This document shows, piece after piece, positions 32,531 to 45,085 of a DNA stretch of 64,000 bases (positions within the stretch are counted from its first letter, which is position 1; the number at the start of each line of letters is the position of its first letter). The notes beneath the pieces are model-generated. The model was not told the DNA's origin, searched no databases, and saw only the letters and a list, made by a program, of their open reading frames with translations. The DNA is from Daedaleopsis sinensis (lineage: Eukaryota; Basidiomycota; Agaricomycetes; Polyporales; Polyporaceae). The stretch covers positions 3,162,001 through 3,226,000 of the forward strand of contig CM066301.1 of the NCBI GenBank assembly GCA_033807695.1, written 5' to 3'. The translations under genes were made by a program, and so were the position numbers.

Positions 32531-33516
32531 GGCGAGCACAAGCAAGAACGCAGAGCAGAGGGTGAGAGGGATGTTGAGGACCGGTCGACGGTAGCGTAGA
32601 TCGATTTAGTTGGCCGACACGACGAGTATAAGTACCAGCTCCGTGCCCGGAATCCTGTCCGACAGTGCGTCAAGCAAGTGGCTTGGGGAAAGAAGAAAAG
32701 AAAGAAAAAGGAGGAACACAAAGAAGGTGAAAGCAGCACAAAGCTCGGCCACCCGCGCGCCCTGGTCCCCGCCATATATCCCCCATCGCCTGCTTACGTA
32801 CGCCTGCCGTGAAACACCGCACTGGACATCAGCCCGTTGTTATGGATCCTCCTCCGACTCGGTCAGCGCCCGCCGTGCGCCCGTCCTTGGTCCAGCTCCG
32901 GGAGTCTTGGCAACTTATCCTCTCCCTAGTCGCCTTCGCTGAGCACGATAGAGCACAATCCACGCAGAACATATATGCGTACGTCTTCGAATACCTCGCT
33001 GTACATGTAGCGCTATTATACGTGCATGATGGTGTTGCAGAGTGGAATTGCTGTGCAAGGATGATATGAGGCGGTAGCGACTATGGCGAGCGCTAATGCG
33101 GGACAAATATCATCGCGCGCGGTCATGATAATATGATGGAGGCTCGGTGGGTGTGGGTGTTTCGTTTTCGAGACGGCGACCCAGGTACAGCCAGCGAGTA
33201 CAGCAATCTTGAGAAGGAGGTTGAGAGCGGTCGAGAGACGTCGATGTACCGGAGGCAGACGAGGTTGGCGGGATGACAACACCACCGACGCCTTCCAAAT
33301 TGGGTACAATCGGTAATCATCCTGTACACCGGCTCTGCTCCCTACTTTCCAGCGTCGGCCAAGTCTTTCCTCTGGACTGCCACTCTACAGTTGGGATCCT
33401 CAGCTGTGACCCGGGCAATCATTCACGGATGCTCAACTAGACATCTCCAAATCTCTCTGCGACTTGCTCTGATCAACACAACACGTCATCTCCAGCGTGG
33501 ACTAGACAAGTTCAGA
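32531..33516. promoter_or_regulatory. Divergent intergenic region, about 1 kb
   Basis: Separates four-TM copy B (minus) from the MCH1-like gene (plus). A short plus ORF at 32842 looked like a possible first exon of the transporter, but a better first exon exists at 33517. No gene is supported here. Confidence 0.4.
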
Positions 33517-35360
33517 ATGCGCAAGACGATATCCTCCGTCGGAGTGCGTCCTATCCTCACATGCTGTGCCGTAGCTGCAAACGCGTCCGTACATCATGAA
33601 CTTGATATGATTCTCTCCCTCTCTGACTGTGTCGTGCTCTCAGAATATGCGCTGGCGGCGTGTACAGCTTCCCGCTCATCGCGCCCGCCTTGGTCGAACA
33701 CCTCAAGCTGTCCCAACCGCAGCTCACTACCATCGCACTGGCGTAAGTAGCCGACAGAACTCTACGGCGTGAACTTCTAATTGAATATCCTCCAGGGGAA
33801 TGGCAGGTCAATATCCTTTTGCCGCCCTCGTGGGGATGGCCCTTGACCGTTACGGAACATGGTCGTGTTCGCTCGCTGCCTCGATACTCTACTCGCTCGG
33901 CTTTGGCTTGTTCGCGAGAGAGGTTGCGCGGGCATCCTCCGACGCTCAACACATATCCACGGCGTCGTTCTACAGACTCGTCCTCTACTTCGGGATGATC
34001 GGGCTTGCCACCGTGTCCTCGTACGAGTCCACACGCTATAAGAACCAGCTGCGGGAGCTCATAATAACTATGCAGATACTTCTCCCTGGTGTTCGCAGCG
34101 ACCAAATCGTTCCCTCGGTTCATCGGAATCGCCTCGGGCACGAGCATGTCCATCTTCGGGCTCTCGCCACTGTTTCTCTCCCTTGTCGCGTCATCCCTGT
34201 TCACTGCACCCGGTGCAACGCTCGACATCACTAGCTTCTTCACATTCATGGCCGTTGCGACGGGTACAATAAATTTGGTGAGTGCCTTGATCTTCCGAGC
34301 CAACCGCGAATTCGAGCGCGGTGCCGGAGCGACTGCCGTCGCAGCGGCTTCAGACGAGGAGACCCGACATGCTACACCATCCCCAGAAGAGGAACCTCTC
34401 CTCGGAAGTGCAGAAGAGTGCGTTCCCAAAGACCCCGTCAGCGTCCACATCGTGCCAGTGGAGGAGCCGCAAGAGGGCAGCACACTCGACCTGTTCAAGG
34501 ACCCGTACTTCTGGGTGCTCGCCTTCTGGATAGCTCTCGTCGTCGGTTCGGTACGTCCCTCCCCCCCTCCTCCAGCACCACAACCCCACTGACATTCCCA
34601 CACCCTACCCATTGACAGGCAGAAATGGTCGTCTCGAACCTCGGCTCCATCGTGCTCGCCCTGCCTTCCACGGGCGCCTCGACCACCGCCAACGTCGCGC
34701 AGCAGGTCCGCCTCCTCTCCTTCTTCAACACGCTCTCCCGCCTGCTCGTTGGCCCGCTCGCGGACGCCCTCGCGCCCGTCGCGTCGCGCCTCGACGGCGG
34801 CGTCTGGGCGTTCGCGCGCAAGCGCACGGCGAGCCGCGTCGTGTTCATGCTCGCCGCCTCGGCCCTCCTCATCGCGACCTTCGCCTGGCTCGTGGCCCGC
34901 GTACGTGTGCAGGAGGCGATCTGGCCGTTGAGGTGAGCAGGTTATCCAGCATGAGGCAGGCACGCGCTGACAATGACGCGATGTTGTGTAGCGTCGGAAC
35001 GGGCGTCGCGTACGGCACGACTTTCACTATCCTGTACGTCCGCCGTCTACACTTCGGTCTGCCATTCGCAGTGTATATGCTGACGCCTACCGCACACACA
35101 GACCAGGAGTGCTCTCCTCGATCTGGGGCCTCGCGAACCTCGGCCGCAACTTCGGCATCATCTCCTACACCGCGTTCGTCGGCACGACTCTCTTCTCCTA
35201 CCTGTACGCGTTCGTCGCCGCGCGCCACGTCGCCCCGGGGGAGAGTGCGTGCGTCGGCGCCGAGTGTTGGCGGTCGACGTTCTGGATCAGCACGGCGACC
35301 TCTGTCCTCGCGTTGGGCGTGTCGTTTGGGCTCTGGCGACGATGGCGCGCAAGGGTGTGA
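33517..35360 (+). CDS. MFS transporter, MCH1-like (monocarboxylate-type)
   Basis: Seven exons: 33517-33584, 33644-33742, 33796-34020, 34076-34550, 34619-34932, 34992-35033 and 35102-35360, giving 493 aa. The start is MRKTISSVGVRPILTCC. Helix 1-2 region reads ICAGGVYSFPLIAPALVEHL and the loop GMALDRYG is the MFS motif-A area. A hydrophilic central loop (about residues 210-280) carries EEEPLLGS. The second half contains LDLFKDPYFWVLAFW, FNTLSRLLVGPLADAL and IWGLANLGRNFGI, typical of Mch1/nodulin-like MFS. Mch1 resembles monocarboxylate permeases but does not transport monocarboxylates in yeast; its substrate is unknown and the location is probably vacuolar. Confidence 0.87.
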
Positions 35361-35578
35361 TTCGGATCTGGAGAGGAGCGAGCTTCTGCTGTAGACTCGG
35401 AGTGCGCATCGCTGCCAGTGTGCTTTACGGGCGATGTGCATAGAAGTGTGTATTTATGGATGTATACCTACATGGAATGTCTCTCACATTCTCGGCATCG
35501 CTATACTCTCTGTGGAGCATCTGTATTCGAACTAATCCCATCTGCGAGACAGCTACAGAAGTATTTCATGGCGGTCTC

Positions 35579-37151
35579 CTACTCTGCTTTTGTGCTCCGG
35601 CGATACACAGACTTCCCCTCGGGGTACCCGAAGTAGACACCCACGAGGAGAGCTGCATTCGCTGCGACAAGGACGCTCGACGACAAGTTTGTCGATGGAT
35701 ACACATTCCAAGCATATTCGATAGCGGCCATGATCACCAGCCTGGTGATCAACATGCAATGAGTATGGGGCAGAGACACATTGAAATCTCTCTCAACGTA
35801 CCGTACGCCGATCGGAAGTTTCGTCCGGAACGCCAAGAACGGTATCTGCATCGCATACCACGAGTAGAATTGATAGTGCAGAGACCGCGCAAATAGGATG
35901 CCGACGAGGTTGGATGTATACAGCACAGTCGTGACGTCTGCGGCACGGTGAGCAACCAGGCGGTAATAACGAACAGCACTCACAATCCGCCGACAGCGGC
36001 GCGACCACCGGGGCGTGCAGTGGCCGTCGCAACCCCTTGTCTAGCACCGCCCATACTCCGCCGTCGCTCCTGCACCACCTGAAGAGCCCGAAAAGCGCAA
36101 GAGTCGCGAGGTGCGCGGCGAGCAGGCCGCGCGCCCAAGCGGGGCTGAGGAAGAGCTCCTCGCCCAGGAAGCGCCAGTTGACGGTCCACTTGAAGAGGAA
36201 CACGCGCGAGAGCTCGTACGAGTGTTTGAGGTACGCCCACGGGTGCTCGCGCAGGAACGGGACTCCGGCCACGAGCTGGGTCGTCCCGAGCGCGAGCATG
36301 TGGAGCGCGGTCGCGGCGAGCCCGCGCCGCTTGAAGAGGACGACGAGCAGCCCGGGGACGTACAGCAGCACGCACATCTTCACGGACAGCGCTGCGCTGT
36401 GTGTGGCGATGGGTGAGTGCGTGAGTGTGAGTAGGGGGGAGGACACGCACCCTAGTAGCAGGACCCCGACTGCATCTGCGCCGCGCGCGAAGGCGAAGAC
36501 CGCGGCCTGCGCTGCAAGGACGGCCCAGCAATCGTTGAAGAGGCGGAGGACGTAAATGGAATGCAGCCGTTTGCTGAGGGGGAGGAGGAGGAGGGCCCAG
36601 TTCGGGACGCTGCCCGCTTGCTTGTAGATGGCAGCCGTCAAGGCGAACGTAGCGAGGTAGAGAGCCCCATACACCTGCTGGCCCTTCCAGATGTTACTCC
36701 CGGAGTCTGTCAGAGCGTACAGCAGTTCGTGGACGTAGAGGTGGCCTGCCGGGTATCTGTACACACAAAGTTTGCGCGCGATTCACTCTGCCATGTTCAA
36801 AGACGTACACGATGGGGCCCGTAGGTCCGGTGATGAAGCCATAGTCCCTTTCTCCTTTGAGATACAGCTCGAGTTGTATCACGTAGGTCTCCCAGTCGAT
36901 CTCCGTGTCTGCGGGGTTGCGTCAAGTCGGCCTCATCGTGCATATATATGTAGGCGGTGCTGACATGGCACGAAGCGTATGATGAGTTGCGTGAGAAGAG
37001 CATCACCGAGAATAACGAGGCCAGCGAAAATGCTGAAGTATCGCGGATCTGTGAGCAGGCTATGCGCGAGTAACCACGACTTGTGGAGGAGGGTGTTGAG
37101 AGAGGACATTAATGACCGATCAATGAACCGCTGCAATCGAATGCGTGTCAC
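35579..37151 (-). CDS. ALG3: Dol-P-Man:Man5GlcNAc2-PP-Dol alpha-1,3-mannosyltransferase
   Basis: Six exons: 36965-37151, 36809-36908, 36451-36756, 35984-36396, 35802-35937 and 35579-35741, giving 434 aa. ALG3 adds the first lumenal mannose to the N-glycan precursor in the ER. Family landmarks: [12 protein letters not shown] (first lumenal loop with the catalytic acidic residues), [44 protein letters not shown] and [16 protein letters not shown]. Many hydrophobic helices lie between. An internal Met (MSSLNTLL) 14 codons in is an alternative start. Confidence 0.93.
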
Positions 37152-37414
37152 GGTAAGTACTTGCGGGCCGGGAGACCGGCCGGACCGCGGATGACGCGAC
37201 GCGACTTTACTTGCTCACAGCTAAAGAGAGCTTAAGCGACTCGGAGCAACCGTCGAGCCCAGCTTAGAGCCAATGGCTATTGGTGTAATGGAAATGTAGC
37301 TGATGTGCTATCATGCAAGCACGCTGCGCAGCGATGTAATGATCGATCACCAATAATAAGATATCCACAGCCGACTTGTTGTACTAGTACAGGTCTCATC
37401 GCACCATTCGAACG

Positions 37415-40400
37415 TTACCAAAAGATACACCTCTTCTCCTGCGGTGGGTTCAACTGAACAAGAACACAATTGTCAACGTCAGTTGAACGACAACGCTACA
37501 TAGCGACATACCTTCGCCTTTGACGAGCACTTAAACGCCGCCGCAAACTCGGGGATGTTTGATAGCGTGCCTTCTACACGGTATCTGTTCGGTGAGTGCG
37601 GATCGGTGCGTACTCGGGCAACCTTTCAACAGAGCCAGTGAGAAAGCCGTCAAACTTTGAATAACCCAAGGAAACCCACCGCAGCCTCCGGTTTGATGTT
37701 TTGAGCCCAAGCGCGCGCGAAAGAGATGAAGAACAGTTGGTCGCTGCCGGTACCGCCAGGGTGTCAACATGTGATTGGGGGGACAGTGCAAGATCACAAA
37801 CCGTGTGTAATTGAGCCCAGGCAGGAGGAACTCGGATTCATCGCTGTATTGTGCCTTCCATGCACGGTAGGCTTGAATCAGACCGCTGTCCCCGATGTTC
37901 TCACCCGAAGTGCTGTGCCGATGATGGTAAGCAACTGCGATGTCGACGCTACAGATTAATGCTTACAGATTGCCCTAGTGGTGAGTCAATAAGCATCGGT
38001 TTACGTATGTGAATGGTTAGAAGCTCTTACATTGACATGGATTACTCCGCCCTTGCCGTCTTCGACGGTGTAGTCTGAATGGATCAGTCGTCAGTCAACG
38101 ACGCAAACCAACGGCATGAGATACACGAACTGGAGAACTGATCGACGATGCACTTCTGCCTGATCTTGAAGCCTGCGCTGGTCGTGTTCGTCCACCATTC
38201 CTCTAGCTTGCCTGCTTGATTATATAGTCGCCCCGCAGAGTCAAATGCGTGCTAGAGGCAGGGAAGACACTCAGCAACGCCTAAATACGTAGACATTGTC
38301 GCAACTTACGGTCAATTCATGAGCCGCTACATGGCCGAAAGAGCCATAGTTCATGTATCCGGGCCTAAACGATTCAGTGTCTGAATGAGCATGACAATGG
38401 CGCCGTGTTAGCTCACCAGTCGACGTGGAAGAAAGGCGGCTGCAATATGCCGGCAGGAAAGACGATCTAATAAACATCCTATATGAGCGAGCACCATAGT
38501 ATAGCGCAGGACAAGACGCCTTACCTCATTGCCTGGTGGGTTGTAGTAGGCATTGACGGTCGAGGGGAACATCTCCCAACCTTCGTGGTCGCGTTGCTTG
38601 CCAATCTGGTACCACGTTCGAATCTGGTCCGCAACCCTGACCATCGGCTGTCAGAAACCACCTGCATACTGAATCAACATGAAGTCCTGACCTTGCGCTC
38701 AGCATGTTCTCGAAGAACGTGTCGGGGCTGATCTTGACGCGCGCATACCAGTTAGCGAGCGAGCGAGGGTCCTCCGTGTTGGGCGACAGAGGGTAGCCAA
38801 CTTTGACACGCAGGGCATCGGCCTGGAAGTTGCCTCGTGAGCTACGTGCCACCACGACAGAGACTTGCTACATGCCTTTTGAGCTGCTGCTGCGGCGCTC
38901 TCCTGATCCATCCAGTCAAGCTTACGAAGTGAGTCCTTGAAAGTCTCGATGATATCTGCCACTCTACCATGAGCCAACGGCGCATAATGCATAGAATGCA
39001 AGACATACCAGTGATGACCTTCGTGGCCTTCTCGCGCGACGCGCCACCGAACTTCTCCTTCACGAAGTAACGACCTAGCGCAAAGCCCATAGCAGACTCG
39101 GCACGCGCGACACAGTACTCTGCACGGTCACCAACGGCACCCTTCTTGATACCGTTAAGCACTTCCTCGAGACTACGCGTTGCCTTCCAAGCCTCGGTGT
39201 CTATGCTAAGGTAGGACGAGTACTGGAGGGCGGCGCGCGTGATGAAATAGGCCTCGAGCGTGTCCTTGCTCGTGTCATTCAGAATGCCGGACAAGTCAGA
39301 AAGGTACGTCGTCGAAGTGATGATGACAGTCTCCGGGAAGTTGCGGGGCGCAAAGGTAGAGAAGTAGGTCGAGAAGTCAAACTCCGGCAAAGAGTCGCTG
39401 ACGTTCTTGAATGGTACAGGGTTGTAGGTTGCGATAGGATCTTGGAAGAGAACGTCGAGATCAAGACTTGCTTCCGCAATCTTCTTCTCGAACGTGATGA
39501 TTGCCTTCGCAAGCTTGTGGGCGCGCTGAGTGCGGTTCTCGGGCTTGTCGTCGTCGTCGCCCCATGGCGGCCATGGCCAAGGAGGCCAGACCCTGAGACG
39601 TTCTTCATGCACAACGAGACCGGAAGTACCTTCCACCTCCGCCGACACAGAAAGGATGTCGTGAAGTTTATCGTCTTCGTTGTCAAGCGTGAGGAGGAGA
39701 CGCTCCAAAACACTGCGGTAGAGGTCCACGATGGACTCTTCTTCGTAGTATTCCTAATTCAACACGACATATGAATGAAGAGGGTGTAGTAGGAGAACTG
39801 AGACCACAGTACCTTCGAGGGCAGCCCAAGGTCGCCTTGGCTGAGCCAGAGAGTCATGAAGTTTGGATCTCTTCCAGCATCACCGTCAATAGAGTAGTCG
39901 AAGAGAGCATCAATACCTGAGGGTGGATCAGTCGCGGCCAACTAGGGGGCGAAGTAACACTCACCGCGTGAGTGGAGATAGGCAACAGTGGCAGTCAATC
40001 TCTCCCGCTCCTTCTCCACGTCTGTCTTCTGAGCGTCTACCACGGTAGTCTTGCCCCGGAATAGCTCGCGAATCTTCTGAACCATGTCTTGGAGAGGAGC
40101 ATCGCCGATTGTATCGAGATCGTCTTCCTTTAAGCATGACTGGTACAGCCCGCGGAGTTTCTTCAAGAGCAACTCATCATAGTGATTTCCCATGAGCGAT
40201 GACGCAATAGCGAAGTGAGAAGAGGAGTCCTCTGAGAGGATTTGCTGTAGCAAACGCCTGTTCTGCAGCGCGAGCGTGTCGAAGTTGCCGTACCTCCCCT
40301 TGTCGGAGGGAATAGGATTCTCTTTCAACCATCCGCCATCTTGAACAGTGTATTGAGACTTCGGCGACGCGTATGTGCGATGAACATAGGGTACTCACTA

Positions 40401-41013
40401 GCGAAGTCGTAGAAGTTCTCGCACGGGTCCTGGCTCTCGTCAAGTGAAGAGAGCACGGACGAGGCGAGGTTGATGCAAGAAGGAGAGATACAAACGGGCT
40501 GCCAGAGAGACACGCGTTGAAGAGGTGTCACATACGGAGTACTGGCGATGGTGAGAACGCACCTCTGGAGGGGGAGTGGTGGGACCGGGTGCGGGAACAG
40601 AGACAGTGGTTGTGGTTACCGCGGTTGTTGTGACCTGTGCAGTGGTCGTCGCTGTGACCACTACTGTGGTCTTCCCTCCACCACTTCCTGAGTTGAGCTT
40701 GTGTTGTGCTCCGGCAAAGAGGCCGATGAAAACCGAACTCAGTATGAGGAAGATGAGAGTAGCAACCAGTAGAATCTGAGTCAGAGGAGAAAGCGGCTCC
40801 TGCACGATAGCTGACAGCCGGTCCAAGAAGGTGGGCTCCTCATCGTTCAAAGCTTCGCCGTCGGGGTGTGAGACGTTCTGTAAGAGTGGGGCCGTCTCTG
40901 GTTGGGCGAACTGAATGTCAGGCGAGAGCAGAGACATAGCAACCTTGGTTGGGAGATGAACAGAAGAGCGTACCTTCGTCCGTGGACGGCCTGGGTGCTC
41001 GCGTGTCCGCCAT
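37415..41013 (-). CDS. M13 family zinc metallopeptidase (neprilysin/endothelin-converting enzyme-like)
   Basis: Many-exon type II membrane protein. Exon 1 is 40974-41013 (MADTRAPRPSTDE), joined to an exon starting at 40897 (TAPLLQNVSHPDG). One TM helix follows (ILLVATLIFLILSSVFIGLF), then a Thr/Val/Pro-rich stalk and the M13_N domain (DPCENFYDFA...GGWLKENPIP). The zinc site reads GHVAAHELT then HAFD: the HExxH motif is split by the intron 38252-38309. ENIGDSG supplies the third ligand Glu, and the chain ends CIFW as in the family (CxxW). It cleaves peptides on the hydrophobic side outside the cell. Middle exon borders were checked only by frame. Confidence 0.9.
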
Positions 41014-41320
41014 GCTGGCGGGGTGTGCCCTGTGGACGGAAGCGAGTCGAGGATGCGTGTGGTCGAGGATGACGGTGGCTGCCTTCCCCGCGGTCCAACC
41101 AATCACACTAGCGCCCGCTTTCGTCACTTTCTCACGTGGTCGCGCTCATGTGGCGGTGCTACAGAGGAACATTACCTCCAAGAAAAGAAAGGCTGGTTAA
41201 TCACTACCGTCGACAATGTTTGAGTGATTCATGCCAGGAAATTGTCATTCGGGTGGACTAGCTATGTCTAATAAATCGCGGTAAACATAACATGGAGTGT
41301 TGTCATCTATCCACACCACC

Positions 41321-42857
41321 TCATTCACCCGCCGCGGCGAGGAAGAACAACCCACCACCCCTACGGGATCGCACCGAGATCACATTAATGTTCTTTTCGC
41401 ATCATGGCTAAACGTTGACTCACCCTCCTTCTGAATGTCTAGAAAAGTAGTCAAAGTCGATGTTCACTGACAATCATACCGTTGTGAGTAGCGTTTCCAT
41501 TCCTGATAGTAACTGCTCACCAGCCGTAGCTAGGACCAGCTGTCGATGACCAATGTAAATGTAAATTTGGGTTTATGAATGAAAATGATCACCCACAGCT
41601 CTTTCTTCGATGCCCAGATTGCGAATTAGGTATGCTTCTTGGTTCGCTTCCGCTGCTTCGATTGCGTCGGCGCCGTTAAAGTTGATGAAGTATTGACCTC
41701 GAGAAGCATTCAATGATCAGTTACCTCTCATGATCAATAGTACACACACCTGTGTCGGTGAATATCTGACGCGGGATCAGTGAACATCTCGATAGCTGTC
41801 AGTCCGGCGAAGGGCTGACCTCGCGACCAAATCCACGGAAAGCACGATTCACAGTAGCGATAGGCTGTCCTCGTGCGTCCTTCAGAGTGAAGTGCCACGA
41901 CAAAAATCCATCGTCTATCCGAGCAAATTGTTGGAACATGTCTGGTTCTGGTTCTGGTTGCGGCTGATCGACCGTGGATAGTATTCGATGCGACGCCTCC
42001 CTGAGGAACAGGTCATAGCGCCTTCTCCACAGATGCCACCGTTGTTGCGCCTCCGCAAAAGTGTCTAGTACCGGCTCTCCTTCCGGCGTGTACTCTGCGT
42101 AGTTTTTCAAACGCTGCACATACATTCGGGAGTTGATGAACGCAAAGGGCCGGCGGATCTACATATCATTCAATCGTCAACATGCGCGGAGAGTCAATAG
42201 AACTTCTCTTGACTCATACCCAGAGGATTGGAGAGCCTTCACTGTCCATGACAATAGCTCGAAATGGTCGGTGTGTGCGGAATATCTGTCTCGAGAACGT
42301 CGACAAGATGCCTCGCGGCTCTTCTGCTATAAACCCGAGTGTATCACCCTGTTCATTTGCTATCCGTCGATGAAGGACCATATACTGAGACACCGAACTC
42401 GTATGCACTTACATATCGCATACCGATTGCTTTGTTCAAAGCCAACGAAGATGTTCAACATCTCCAACTGCCTATCTTTGGGTTCATAGTCAAGCAAGAA
42501 AAACATACGAAGCACTGCGCACCGTGTTACCACCAGTTTATCATTCTCCATTAGTAGCCTCCGGAGTCCTTCTTCGGGATTGCTAGCAGGTGCACGAACA
42601 CTTTGTTCCCAAAGTGGTGATTCTTCCGCAGACGGTCGTTCTTCGTACGAGAGTTGAGGTTCAGGTGCGTCGTGTTTGCCCGAGTCTGGACGCTGCCGAT
42701 GGTTCAATGTGGGCCTCTCGCGCCCCACTCCAGGTCTGGGCTTTTCAAAGCGAGAGAATGCATATGTGCGAGAGGTCGAAACATCTCCCAGGGCCGCACG
42801 CGTTCCTCGCGAGATGTGTGAGGCATAGCGTGGTGCCGTGCGACTCAAAGCAAGCAT
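41321..42857 (-). CDS. Phospholipid scramblase family protein, mitochondrial
   Basis: The N-terminus is a mitochondrial presequence-like run (MLALSRTAPRYASHISRGTRA; basic, Ser-rich). The scramblase barrel follows: NDKLVVTR, QLEMLNIFVGFEQSNRY, FIAEEPRGILSTFSRQIFRTHRPF, DDGFLSWHFTLKDARGQPI, VNRAFRGFGREIFTD, GQYFINF, and the hydrophobic last strand VNIDFDYFSRHSEGG. It matches fungal scramblases of the AIM25/PLSCR type, implicated in lipid movement and mitochondrial homeostasis. About eight exons. The first stop is at 41420-41422, but GTGAGT there is a good donor and a final exon ending at 41321 (Gly-rich, LFFLAAAGE) is more likely. It is divergent from MSS51, 200 nt apart. Confidence 0.85.
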
Positions 42858-43057
42858 GGCTGTGAGTCTAGCAAAGCATCAAAGAGATGTAGTGCAAAGA
42901 AGTATGAGAGCGTAGGTGGGTGTATGAGCTCAAGTTGTGTATGAGGTCAGAGGCGCGTATTCCGAATTGCCGGAACGACGCGGATGGTCGGCGCCCTCGT
43001 ATGGACGCGCTGCTTCCTCCGTTGACGGCCATCGAGCAATACCGTCGTGGCCTCCTC

Positions 43058-44838
43058 ATGCTCTCTCTGGTGTCGCGGAGAGCAACACGTCTCCTCACAA
43101 TCCACGGCAGACCTACAGCATGTCTCTCTCGTAGCCTTGCGCCGCTAGCCTCCGCTTCTCCGTACCTGCATGCTCACACCAGCACCCGGACGTTCTTCAG
43201 CTGGTTTAAAAAGAAGTCGTCCGCATCCCCCCAAGCGAATGGCAAGGAGAAGCAAGGTCCCATCTTAACTGAAGACAACCTCTTCCATCCGTTCTCTCAG
43301 TCGCCTTTCCCAGCCATTCGTGCGCGCGGCGAGGCACTCCGTCAGCTCGCGCCCTGCCCCGTATGCGCGAGCGAGCACAAGCATGGCACACACACGCATA
43401 TGCCACAGCCGCAGAACGTCTCCTTCGAGTGTCCAGACTGTGGATGGCCTTCCCACTGCTCTGAAGAGCACTGGCGTGCGGATCCGGAGCACGAGAAGTA
43501 CTGTGGGAGGTTGAGGGAGGTGAACGAGGATGAACATGACCTTAGAAGCGGGAGACGCATGCGAGAGTTTGAGTTACCTGGTATGTTATTGTCACATCCA
43601 TGAGCACCGTCGAACATACAATGACGAAAGTGCAGGTCCCCAGGACACTGAGGCTGCAATTTCGTTTGCGAACTGGGACGTCTTCTGGTACACGCGAGAA
43701 TTCTCCTCCATGGACTCGGAACGCTCGAGAAGGCACGCAAGTAAAATCCTCACATACCCGATCACTATCGGGTCTGTGCTGCACCAGTTCAGCAACCTCA
43801 CGCTGAGCAACCAGCGTTTGACTCCGGAGGGTAGTCGTTCTCTTGCGGGTAAGTACTTACTTCAGCTTTGAAAGAGATATGAAGAGTGTTCATGCGGAGA
43901 GAATGATAGCGCTCCGGACAAACCTTCACGTCCCGCCTGGGGCCCCAGAAACTCCTGATGCCGCCATCACTAAACCGCAGATGCGCATCTTCATCCTCGG
44001 AGCTCGTGCAGAGTCATCACTCCCGCCGCATGTTTGGGAACAGCTTTGCATGCTCTTCCCTTCAGCCCTGTTCCACCTGTACTTCATTGGACCTCAGGTC
44101 TCACTGCCCAGGCCACCCAGCGAGCTGAATAGGAGCCCCGCTAGCAAGGCAGCATCTTCGAACGCACCAACCGCATCTTCGGAGGAGCTCGTTCAGCCCA
44201 AAGAGGATCCCGAGAAATCGGATGAACCGTCTGAGCCTGAAGAAAAGCCCGTCTACTTGCCCAACGTCTATGAACCGCCGACTCCTGCGCCGATCGCGCG
44301 CCTGAAGCGTACGCGGTCTTCGATCCAACAATACGGTGTACCATCCTACACGGTGCCTTACACTCCTCAGCTCACTATCACTGGGATGCAAGCGAACTAC
44401 ATGGATGTGCATGCGCAATTCCAAGAAACGTTCGACCCATACACGGACTGTTTCTTCCTGTTTTCCCCTGGCCTGGGCTTCCCCTCACCTACCTCGGTGA
44501 ACGAGGCTACTGGGGAGCCTCTGCTGCAGGTCGCTTCTCCAACCGAGTGGGGACCGGTCCTCCCACTGCTGCTAGCTAGCAAATGCCCCATCTTCGTCAC
44601 TGGATTCTCGCCCGCGGATGTGGAACGAGACGTCAAGTCCCTGTCTACCGCGCCCGAAGTCGCAGGAGAGTTTGACTGGGTGATCACGCCTGGACCGAAC
44701 GAGTTCTTGAGCGAGAAATGGGAGGTCGCTGACTTCGACCCGCGGGTCATGGTCAAGACGAATTGGGGTGTGTGGGGTATACGCGGGAAGAGGAGAGAGG
44801 TGCGGGAGAGGACGAGTTGGCTTGGTCTCGGTGCATGA
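43058..44838 (+). CDS. MSS51: Mitochondrial COX1 translation factor MSS51
   Basis: Three exons: 43058-43580, 43636-43848 and 43910-44838, giving 554 aa. The start MLSLVSRRATRLL opens a basic, Arg-rich mitochondrial presequence; an upstream in-frame ATG at 42920 would hide it. A MYND-like zinc finger is seen (CPVC, then CPDCGWPSHCSEEHW with a final Cys), preceded by TRTFFSWFKKK. The C-terminal part holds ISFANWDVFWYTREF, FILGARAESSLP and FLFSPGLGFPSP, with WVITPGPNEFLSEKWEV near the end. In yeast Mss51 activates COX1 translation and assembly at the inner membrane. The Pro/Glu-rich stretch at about residues 330-380 looks like a lineage insertion. Confidence 0.9.
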
Positions 44839-45085
44839 TACAACTATTAGTCCTCGCGTAATACATCGTACACCCATTCACCACTCCTGCTAATAGTACT
44901 TACCTCTTTTTACTGCCGAGCTTCAGCCACAAACGCGAGGTGACGCGTGTCACGTGGTCGCACGCGCGACAGACAGACGCGTTGTTGAGTGAAACGCGCT
45001 CTGATCTCTTCCGCCTTCGACTCGACTTCCCCTACATACCCATCTCTCTGGCCCGCCACAACGCATCGCGGTGATACGACCCTCC

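Noticed and set aside
32842..32940. Possible first exon of the MCH1-like gene
   Set aside because: It would need an intron of about 700 nt; the ATG at 33517 gives a better first helix with a normal intron and the right phase.
33557..34963. 468-codon minus-strand ORF, among the longest in the window
   Set aside because: It overlaps five exons of the MCH1-like transporter, whose helices and splice sites are convincing; the antisense protein is Arg/Glu-rich without domains.
42920..43057. Upstream in-frame ATG codons of MSS51
   Set aside because: They would place 46 residues before a clear mitochondrial presequence and lie in the short divergent promoter.
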